Below the pieces are notes generated by a model that saw only the letters and a program-made list of their open reading frames with translations, had not been told where the DNA came from and ran no database searches. Below, piece after piece: positions 57,867 through 64,000 of a stretch of DNA of 64,000 bases. The stretch is from the IMG/VR virus record IMGVR_UViG_3300046804_004006, positions 1-64,000 of that record; one strand, given 5' to 3'. A program made the position numbers and the translations under genes. The stretch's first letter is position 1; each line of letters opens with the position of its first letter. The DNA is from a virus.

Positions 57867-58451
57867 GTGGCAAGACTCAAAACAATCTCCCAATTTAAGA
57901 GTGCTTTAAGTGGTGGTGGCGCTCGTCCCAATTTGTTCGAAGTTGAACTAACCACTTTCCCAACTGGAATTTCTTGGGATGCAGATAAATTCAAGTATCT
58001 TTGCAAAGCAGCTGCTCTTCCCGCATCAAATATTGCAGCAATTGACGTTCCTTTTAGAGGAAGAATTTTTAAAGTTGCTGGCGATAGAACAATTGATACT
58101 TGGACTGTTACCATCATCAATGATGAAGACTTTAAACTAAGAAGAGCATTTGAAGCCTGGACCGAACTTATTGCTAAATTAGACAATAATTTAGGTGCTA
58201 CCCAACCAGCAGCTTACATGAGTAATGCTACTGTCTATCAACTAGGAAGAGGTTCTCAAATAAACAGCACTACTAATGCTGGTTCGGATAGTTCTATCTT
58301 AGCTGCATACAAGTTTGTTGATATTTTCCCAACCTCCGTCTCCAATATTGATCTTTCATATGATAGTGGTGATACTATTGAAGAATTCACCGTAGAATTC
58401 CAAGTTCAATCTTACGAAATTATTGGTGGAACCACTGCAGCGCGAACTTAA
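57867..58451 (+). CDS. 19: Tail tube protein gp19
   Basis: The 194-residue tube subunit (T4 gp19 is 163) carries ARPNLFEVELTTFPTGISWD and LCKAAALPASNIAAIDVPFRGR (~residues 17-75, given as parts). It ends with IEEFTVEFQVQSYEIIGG. The start is GTG with AAGGAGGT ten bases upstream, one of the strongest ribosome sites in the window, as suits a highly made protein. The additional loop at ~115-150 is Ser/Thr/Asn-rich. Confidence 0.93.
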   Translation: MARLKTISQFKSALSGGGARPNLFEVELTTFPTGISWDADKFKYLCKAAALPASNIAAIDVPFRGRIFKVAGDRTIDTWTVTIINDEDFKLRRAFEAWTELIAKLDNNLGATQPAAYMSNATVYQLGRGSQINSTTNAGSDSSILAAYKFVDIFPTSVSNIDLSYDSGDTIEEFTVEFQVQSYEIIGGTTAART

Positions 58452-58456
58452 TAAAT
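58449..58456 (+). promoter_or_regulatory. T4-type late promoter, AATAAATA
   Basis: Overlaps the gp19 stop codon and lies 29 bases before the portal gene. Confidence 0.6.
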
Positions 58457-58485
58457 AGTGCAAAGGTAAGGGTAAAAAATAAATC

Positions 58486-60165
58486 ATGGCAAGATTGTTT
58501 GGTTTTTCAATTGAAGATACAGAACCACTGTCTCCAAGTACGGTCAGTCCAGTTCCTCCCAATAATGAGGACTCGACTGACCACTACTTAAGTAGTGGTT
58601 TTTTTGGTTCTTACGTTGATATTGAAGGTGTATATAGGACTGAGTTTGATTTAATTAAACGATATCGAGAAATGGCACTTCACCCAGAATGCGATAGTGC
58701 GATTGAAGATATCGTAAATGAAGCAATTGTATCAGACACAAATGATTCTCCAGTAGAAATTGAATTATCAAATTTAAATGCTAGTGATGGTATTAAGAAA
58801 AAAATCAGACAAGAATTTAGACATATTCTTTCACTTTTAGATTTCGACAAAAAATCTCACGAAATTTATAGAAATTGGTACGTTGATGGAAGAATTTATT
58901 ATCACAAAATAATTGATTTTAAAAATCCACAGGAAGGAATTCAAGAACTGCGTTACATAGATCCCATGAAGATGAGATATGTAAGACAGCAGAAAAAAAC
59001 TGATAAAGATAAGTATAGACTTGCCAATATTAATGCAGATAATCCAATGGATTTTGAATTTCCTCAAATTGAGGAATACTTTATTTACAATCCAAAAATG
59101 ACTTATCCAGCAAGTAATCCATCATCTCTTGGTGGAACTGCTGGTATCAAAATGACCAAAGATTCCATTACTTACTGCACATCAGGTCTTGTAGATAGAA
59201 ACAAGGGATCAACTCTTTCATATCTTCATAAAGCAATTAAATCACTCAATCAACTAAGAATGATTGAGGATAGTCTTGTAATCTATAGATTGTCTCGTGC
59301 TCCGGAGCGTAGAATTTTCTACATTGATGTGGGCAATCTACCAAAAGTAAAGGCAGAACAATATCTTCGCGATGTTATGATGCGTTATCGCAATAAACTT
59401 GTTTACGATGCATCAACGGGAGAGATTCGTGATGATAAGAAATTTATGGCAATGCTTGAGGACTTTTGGCTTCCAAGGAGAGAGGGTGGTAGAGGAACTG
59501 AAATTTCTACTCTTCCTGGGGGTCAAAATCTTGGAGAAATTACCGATATTGAATACTTCAAAAAGAAACTTTATCGTTCATTGAACGTTCCTCCTTCAAG
59601 AATGGATGGAGAGGGTGGATTTAATCTTGGACGCTCATCGGAAATTCTGCGTGATGAAGTTAAATTCAGCAAGTTTGTTGCTCGTTTAAGAAAAAGATTT
59701 TCTTATATGTTCCACGATATGCTGAAAACTCAGTTAATTCTCAAAAATATTATTACTCCAGAAGATTGGGAAATTATGCAAGAGCATATTCAATATGACT
59801 TCTTGTATGATAATCATTTTGCAGAGCTCAAGGATGCAGAACTTTTGAATGAAAGATTAAATATGGTTCAAATTGCAGAACCATATGTTGGAAAATATTT
59901 TTCCCAAGACTATCTGAGAAGAAAAATTCTACGTCAAACCGATGAAGAAATTATTGAACAAGATAAAATTATGAAGAAAGAAATTGAAGATGGAATTATT
60001 CCTGATCCTAACGCGCCAGTTGATCCAATGACAGGTATGCCTTTGGATCAAACCTCACAAATGGATCTTGGTCAACCAGTAATGGAACCAAATATTGATG
60101 CTCAAGGTGCAGCAACAGAGGCAAGTGGGAAAATAGCAGAAATGCCCAAGGGCGGTGAAATATAA
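58486..60165 (+). CDS. 20: Portal protein gp20
   Basis: The 559-residue portal (T4 gp20 is 524) shows YREMALHPECDSAIEDIVNEA (~63-83), EELRYIDPMKMRYVRQ-type and LYRSLNVPPSRMDGEGGFNLGR (~362-383) segments typical of T4-type portals. The C-terminal ~50 residues (PNAPVDPMTGMPLDQTSQ) are a Pro/Gln-rich extension. It forms the dodecameric vertex that docks gp17 and starts prohead assembly. Confidence 0.95.
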   Translation: MARLFGFSIEDTEPLSPSTVSPVPPNNEDSTDHYLSSGFFGSYVDIEGVYRTEFDLIKRYREMALHPECDSAIEDIVNEAIVSDTNDSPVEIELSNLNASDGIKKKIRQEFRHILSLLDFDKKSHEIYRNWYVDGRIYYHKIIDFKNPQEGIQELRYIDPMKMRYVRQQKKTDKDKYRLANINADNPMDFEFPQIEEYFIYNPKMTYPASNPSSLGGTAGIKMTKDSITYCTSGLVDRNKGSTLSYLHKAIKSLNQLRMIEDSLVIYRLSRAPERRIFYIDVGNLPKVKAEQYLRDVMMRYRNKLVYDASTGEIRDDKKFMAMLEDFWLPRREGGRGTEISTLPGGQNLGEITDIEYFKKKLYRSLNVPPSRMDGEGGFNLGRSSEILRDEVKFSKFVARLRKRFSYMFHDMLKTQLILKNIITPEDWEIMQEHIQYDFLYDNHFAELKDAELLNERLNMVQIAEPYVGKYFSQDYLRRKILRQTDEEIIEQDKIMKKEIEDGIIPDPNAPVDPMTGMPLDQTSQMDLGQPVMEPNIDAQGAATEASGKIAEMPKGGEI

Positions 60166-60168
60166 ATA
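60161..60168 (+). promoter_or_regulatory. T4 late promoter, exact consensus TATAAATA
   Basis: Perfect TATAAATA overlapping the gp20 stop, 24 bases before the gp67-like gene. Confidence 0.7.
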
Positions 60169-60192
60169 AAGAAAATTACTTAGGTATTAACA

Positions 60193-60354
60193 ATGGATGA
60201 TCTTTTAGATATGATTGCATCTGATGAGTCTCCCGCACAGATTAGTGATAAGATTAAAGAACTTTTATTCACAAAGTCTGCTGAAAAAATTGACGAATTT
60301 CGCCCAGCAGTTGCAATGAATATGTTTGGTCAAGAGGAACAAGAAGAGGAATGA
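60193..60354 (+). CDS. 67: Prohead core protein gp67-like (53 aa)
   Basis: Short acidic protein ending in a Glu tail (FGQEEQEEE), with AAKSIDKIKE-like helices before a FRPAVAMNMF segment. Position directly after gp20, size class and acidic tail match gp67 of T4-type phages (80 residues in T4). A core component removed by the gp21 protease. Assignment relies strongly on synteny. Confidence 0.75.
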   Translation: MDDLLDMIASDESPAQISDKIKELLFTKSAEKIDEFRPAVAMNMFGQEEQEEE

Positions 60355-60355
60355 T

Positions 60356-60676
60356 ATGAAATCTTTCAAGCAATTTATCTCAGAATCAGTTAATATTGCT
60401 GGCGATTTCACAGGAAATCTTTATATTGGTGCTCAATCAGAACAACCACAGCAAGTCGGTGAAGGATATGTTGCCGACGTAATGTGGCAAGGAAGTTTAT
60501 ATCGTTTAGAGTTAGTAACTAAAACTGGAGTTCCTTCTCCAAGAGAACTAGGTGAGCAACTACAATCTGATTATCCGGGTGCTGTTGTTCATCAAATTTA
60601 TCCAGTGATGGAAAAAAACTTTAATATCAAAAACGTACAAAGATACCACCCATCAAAGTTAGAATGGATTGATTGA
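60356..60676 (+). CDS. Core/internal protein candidate with CTS (106 aa)
   Basis: Begins MKSFKQFISESVNIAG; ISE|S fits the gp21 cleavage rule and the leader aligns with the T4 CTS. The rest (VADVMWQGSLYRLELVTKTG; PSPRELGEQLQSDYPGA) is a compact alpha/beta domain related to residues ~461-510 of the 51751 protein. It takes the place of T4 gene 68 between 67 and 21. Unlike the other CTS proteins it is not especially basic. The ATG lies one base after the gp67 stop. Confidence 0.8.
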   Translation: MKSFKQFISESVNIAGDFTGNLYIGAQSEQPQQVGEGYVADVMWQGSLYRLELVTKTGVPSPRELGEQLQSDYPGAVVHQIYPVMEKNFNIKNVQRYHPSKLEWID

Positions 60677-60679
60677 TAA

Positions 60680-61996
60680 ATGGCTCAGTGGAATAAGAAT
60701 AATCAAGATTATCTAAACCAAGAGCGTACACTATTTGAAGTGTACATGCAGGCAGATAGATATGGTGAAATCTTTGATCCAGTCGGTCAAGGTTTTAATG
60801 GTGACTTATTTGGAAGAGTCAAAGTATCAAATCCATATACACTTTTTGACTCTACTCATAGATATTCTCAGGACGGAGATTTTGATGATGTAGTTCTTGG
60901 TGCAGGTTCTACAGTAGGAATCATAACCGAACAAAGCACCGCAACATTAGGAATAGGAACCACTGCAGGATGTTCTATTATTCGTGAAAGTAAAAGAGTA
61001 TTTTCATATCAACCAGGCAAGTCGTTACAAGTTCTTCAGACATTTGTATTTAATCCTGCAAAGGAAAATCTGGTTCAGAGAGCAGGATATGCATCATCCG
61101 AAAATGGTTTGATGATAGAACTTAATGGTTCGCAACTTAATATTATTAAGAGAACTGCAATATCTGGTGTTGGAACAACAATTTCAGTTCCACAATCAGA
61201 ATGGAATCGTGATACTTTAGATGGTTCTGGTCCGAATGAATCTAATCCAAGTGGTATCGCTTTAGATATGACTAAGGCACAACTTATGTTTAGTGAATAT
61301 GAGTGGTTAGGTGTGGGATGTGCAAGAATTGGATTTGTAAATGCAAATGGAAAGTTTCACACTGCACACGTTTTTAATCACGCAAACACTCTTGATAGTG
61401 TTTATATGACAACTGCATCTCTTCCAGTTCGTTATGAGATTCTAAACACAGGAATCACAACATCTGCATCTACAATGAAACAGATTTGTGTATCTATTCA
61501 GAATAATGGTGGATATGATAAACTTCAAGCAAGAGATATTGCAAGAAGAACTACATTAAGGACTGGCATTGGTGTCACTACTTTTGTTCCTCTTATAAGT
61601 ATTCGTCTTGCACCAGGAAGAGAAGATGCAATTGTTCTTCCTAGAGGAGTTAAGTCAGTTTTTGATTCTACTGCGGGTGCAATTTATGAACTTGCGCTAA
61701 TTAAAAATGCAACTCTATCAAATGTAGGGGCATTAGTTTGGTCATCAACATCATCACAAAATGTTCAGTATAATACTGATGCAACTACATTAACTGGTGG
61801 GACAATAATTTTTAATGAAATGAGTTCTACTTCAAACAAAGTTGCTGGACAATTAGATATTGAAGCATTGTATAACTGGGACTTACAATTAGGAAGAACT
61901 CAAAGTAAAGTCAGTGATATTATGACTGTTGCAGTAAGATCAATATCTGGAACCTTTGATGCTACTGCTTCTATTGATTTTTTTGATCTAACTTGA
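60680..61996 (+). CDS. Virion structural protein, unassigned (438 aa)
   Basis: Beta-rich protein (RVFSYQPGKSLQVLQTFVFN; FVNANGKFHTAHVFNH) resembling structural proteins found between portal and protease genes in marine T4-like phages. No membrane segment or enzymatic motif. T4 has no counterpart here, so it is an insertion into the 20-67-68-21 cluster, perhaps a head-decoration or fibre protein. Its position in the late block supports a virion role. Confidence 0.75.
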   Translation: MAQWNKNNQDYLNQERTLFEVYMQADRYGEIFDPVGQGFNGDLFGRVKVSNPYTLFDSTHRYSQDGDFDDVVLGAGSTVGIITEQSTATLGIGTTAGCSIIRESKRVFSYQPGKSLQVLQTFVFNPAKENLVQRAGYASSENGLMIELNGSQLNIIKRTAISGVGTTISVPQSEWNRDTLDGSGPNESNPSGIALDMTKAQLMFSEYEWLGVGCARIGFVNANGKFHTAHVFNHANTLDSVYMTTASLPVRYEILNTGITTSASTMKQICVSIQNNGGYDKLQARDIARRTTLRTGIGVTTFVPLISIRLAPGREDAIVLPRGVKSVFDSTAGAIYELALIKNATLSNVGALVWSSTSSQNVQYNTDATTLTGGTIIFNEMSSTSNKVAGQLDIEALYNWDLQLGRTQSKVSDIMTVAVRSISGTFDATASIDFFDLT

Positions 61997-62002
61997 TTAA
62001 AT

Positions 62003-62010
62003 AATAAATA
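62003..62010 (+). promoter_or_regulatory. T4-type late promoter, AATAAATA
   Basis: Lies 23 bases before the gene at 62034, which is translated together with gp21. Confidence 0.6.
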
Positions 62011-62033
62011 ACTAAAAGTGTACTATAAAAATA

Positions 62034-62585
62034 ATGGCTCATAGACCAGTTGGGGCAGGATCCTCATTTACCTTTAGTGCAGGAACTGCAACCACATCAT
62101 CTTCATTTTCAGTTCAGTCGAGTGTTTTGAGAGTAGTTTCTGTTAGTGGCGGTGCTCATATAGCAGTTGGTGCAACTCCTTCAGCAACTAATACGGATTA
62201 TTATGTTCCTTCTGGAGGAGAAGCGACTCTTGCATTAACCAAAGCATCTAATCGTGTTGTTGGCGTTACAACAGGAACCACAACAACAGTCATAGTTCCG
62301 GAGGGAACCCAAGTTCCTTTTGGTGTTGGTGATTATGTTACATTAACTGCAACGGGTCAATCATATTATGATTTTACTCATCAAAGAGTTTTGTCAGTTG
62401 ATACCACTGCAAATGTAAATGGATATTATCAGACAAGAATGACTGTTAACTATAATTCAAGTGGTATTGTAACTGCATTTTCTTCTGCAGATGCAACTAT
62501 TATCAATTCCAATAAAGTTTCTGCATACGGTGCTGGTTCAGGAACTCTCTATTACCAACAAGTTCAAATCTCAGGAGTCGCCTAA
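62034..62585 (+). CDS. Virion structural protein, unassigned (183 aa)
   Basis: Ser/Thr/Gly/Val-rich, all-beta in appearance (SSFTFSAGTATTSSSFSV; YDFTHQRVLSVDTTANV). It has the composition of phage decoration or adhesin domains. The gp21 start lies one base after its stop. A second insertion between gene 67 and gene 21 relative to T4. Function unknown. Confidence 0.7.
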   Translation: MAHRPVGAGSSFTFSAGTATTSSSFSVQSSVLRVVSVSGGAHIAVGATPSATNTDYYVPSGGEATLALTKASNRVVGVTTGTTTTVIVPEGTQVPFGVGDYVTLTATGQSYYDFTHQRVLSVDTTANVNGYYQTRMTVNYNSSGIVTAFSSADATIINSNKVSAYGAGSGTLYYQQVQISGVA

Positions 62586-62586
62586 A

Positions 62587-63237
62587 ATGAAACTCATCAC
62601 CGAAGAAATTGAATCAGTAGAAGTTATTACCGAAAATGTAAACGGCAAAAAAACTCTTTACATTCAAGGACCTTTCCTTCAAACTGAACAACCTAATCGC
62701 AATAACAGAATATATCGTATGCCTGTTATGGAAAGAGAGGTTAAGCGTTATACTGAACAATATGTGAATAAAGGGCGTGCTCTTGGTGAGTTAGGACATC
62801 CCGATGGTCCAACAGTAAATCTTGATCGAGTTTCTCATAAAATCGTATCTCTTACTCAAGAGGGAAATAATTTTATTGGTAAAGCACAGATTCTTTCCAC
62901 ACCAATGGGTAAGATTGCAGAGTCACTTCTTAAAGAAGGAGTAACTCTTGGAGTTTCTTCTCGTGGTATTGGATCCGTAAGACCAACTAAAGAAGGATAT
63001 AATGAAGTTGGTGAAGATTTTATGCTTGCGACCGCTGCTGATATTGTAGCGGATCCTTCTGCACCTGATGCTTTTGTTCAGGGAATTATGGAAGGTAAGG
63101 AATGGGTGTGGGATGGTGGAATGTTAAGAGAAAAGGTTGCAGAAAACACACAAAGAAGAATAAATACTCTAGTTAATGAGGGTATTCTTGAGGAATATAA
63201 GTTATCGCTATTTAATGAGTTTTTAAACTCATTGTAA
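62587..63237 (+). CDS. 21: Prohead protease gp21
   Basis: The 216-residue assembly protease (T4 gp21 is 212) contains ALGELGHPDGPTVNLDRVSH with catalytic His71 and TLGVSSRGIGS with Ser124/125, the herpesvirus-like serine protease arrangement. It cleaves prohead core and CTS leaders after Leu/Ile-x-Glu. I chose the ATG after the 62034 gene's stop because it begins a typical MKLITEEIE N-terminus. Confidence 0.94.
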   Translation: MKLITEEIESVEVITENVNGKKTLYIQGPFLQTEQPNRNNRIYRMPVMEREVKRYTEQYVNKGRALGELGHPDGPTVNLDRVSHKIVSLTQEGNNFIGKAQILSTPMGKIAESLLKEGVTLGVSSRGIGSVRPTKEGYNEVGEDFMLATAADIVADPSAPDAFVQGIMEGKEWVWDGGMLREKVAENTQRRINTLVNEGILEEYKLSLFNEFLNSL

Positions 63238-63247
63238 TTTATTAAAT

Positions 63248-63255
63248 TATAAATA
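63248..63255 (+). promoter_or_regulatory. T4 late promoter, exact consensus TATAAATA
   Basis: Perfect TATAAATA, 38 bases before the gp22 gene. Confidence 0.7.
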
Positions 63256-63293
63256 AATATAGTTTATAACTAAAGGTTAAACGGAGAGTTCAA

Positions 63294-64000
63294 ATGTCTC
63301 GTGGAGATTTACAAGAAATGGAAGTAGGCACTAAGCAATCCAGAACCGCTGTCAATGCTAATGCTAAAGCAGCGGATGCAATGCCACATCTTTCTGGTGC
63401 AACACCAGGACAAACTGGAGGATGGGAAGATCTTGGTGGGCCAGACCCTTCTAACTATCGTTCTACTGATGATTCAGCAAAATTAAAAACACCCGGAGGA
63501 ACCCTTAAGCAAGTTAAGGATGTTGTCACCAAAGGTGCCAAACCCGCTGAAGCAATGAAAGGCGTAAAGGAAGAAGAAGAACTCGAAGATGAAGACCTCA
63601 TCGAAGAAGAAATTGAAGAAGAAATCGTAGAATCCAAAGAAGAAGAGGAAGAAGAAGAGGAAGAGGGCGGTAAGAAAAAAGGTAAAAAAGAAGAGGAAGA
63701 AGAGGAAGAAGAGGAGATGGAAGAAGAGTTTGACATCGAAGAAGATGTCAATGCTCTTCTAGAAGGCGAGGAACTTTCCGAAGAGTTCCAAGAAAAAGCA
63801 CGCACCATCTTTGAAGCCGCTCTTCGTTCTAAAGTCTCTCAAATTCAAGAGGCAATCGAAGAGCAGTATGCTGTTGCACTTGCAGAAGAAGTAGAAGAAA
63901 TTAAATCTGAACTTTCTGAGCGTGTAGACGCATATCTTGAGTATGTTGCTGATGAGTGGATGCAAGAAAATACACTCGTCATTGAACAAGGTCTTAAGAC
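63294..64000 (+). CDS. 22: Prohead core scaffold gp22 (3' truncated by window end)
   Basis: Open to the last base (235 codons). The N-terminal ~90 residues are a Gly/Ala/Pro-rich extension. Residues ~94-150 are nearly all Glu broken by a Lys/Gly patch. A helical scaffold domain then begins (FQEKARTIFEAALRSKVSQI; VDAYLEYVADEWMQEN), typical of gp22 of cyanophage type. It forms the prohead core with gp67 and is digested by gp21. GGAG precedes the ATG. The codons of the Glu run (GAA/GAG) form a purine-rich microsatellite. Confidence 0.92.
   Translation, partial: MSRGDLQEMEVGTKQSRTAVNANAKAADAMPHLSGATPGQTGGWEDLGGPDPSNYRSTDDSAKLKTPGGTLKQVKDVVTKGAKPAEAMKGVKEEEELEDEDLIEEEIEEEIVESKEEEEEEEEEGGKKKGKKEEEEEEEEEMEEEFDIEEDVNALLEGEELSEEFQEKARTIFEAALRSKVSQIQEAIEEQYAVALAEEVEEIKSELSERVDAYLEYVADEWMQENTLVIEQGLK

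Overview
The window is one contiguous piece of a T4-superfamily myovirus genome, most likely a marine cyanophage-type phage. Every supported gene lies on the + strand. The T4 virion gene order 25-6-7-8-(DUF4815 protein)-13-14-15-16-17-18-19-20-67-21-22 runs unbroken from 23.6 kb to the right edge. Several small proteins also match families I recognise from marine cyanomyoviruses (for example those at 20774, 22658 and 47431). The DNA is AT-rich. No photosynthesis or host-metabolism gene is visible, so the host is inferred only from family resemblance.

Layout. (1) 1-3.4 kb: the end of a gene with an AbrB-like C-terminus, a few small genes, then three consecutive basic proteins carrying a T4-type capsid-targeting sequence (CTS). 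(2) 3.4-19.6 kb: a hyperplastic region of about 55 very small genes, one tRNA-Ala(TGC), one SF2 helicase, an ArdA-like antirestriction protein, a DUF2786-like protein and a DUF6011-like protein. It is punctuated about 17 times by intergenic cassettes made of a stem-loop plus an extended -10 promoter. Two more late-promoter CTS-type genes (5225, 6997) sit inside this early-type region. (3) 19.6-21.4 kb: a gene-poor segment with a 10-bp tandem repeat, four 30-bp repeats spaced exactly 70 bp apart, and several inverted repeats, broken by one 55-aa gene. It is a candidate origin or regulatory region. (4) 21.4-23.6 kb: small genes and a glycosyltransferase. (5) 23.6-64 kb: the late virion block, including a giant 4139-aa gp7-like protein and a 2489-aa DUF4815-type protein.

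How the genes work together. gp25, gp6, gp7, gp8 and the DUF4815 protein form the baseplate. gp13, gp14 and gp15 close the neck and tail. gp16 and gp17 package DNA through the gp20 portal. gp18 and gp19 form the sheath and tube. gp67, gp22 and the gp21 protease build and mature the prohead. T4-like late promoters (NATAAATA or ACTAAATA) precede most late transcription units and also the isolated CTS genes. I therefore infer that the CTS proteins are made late, drawn into the prohead core, trimmed by gp21 and possibly injected with the DNA.

Most interesting points: a dispersed family of about seven CTS-type packaged-protein candidates, one with an internal CTS and an HNH-like pattern; the iterated stem-loop/promoter cassettes and the structured leaders linked to three of them; the 70-bp-period repeat array; and repeated protein modules shared between giant baseplate, neck and tail proteins.
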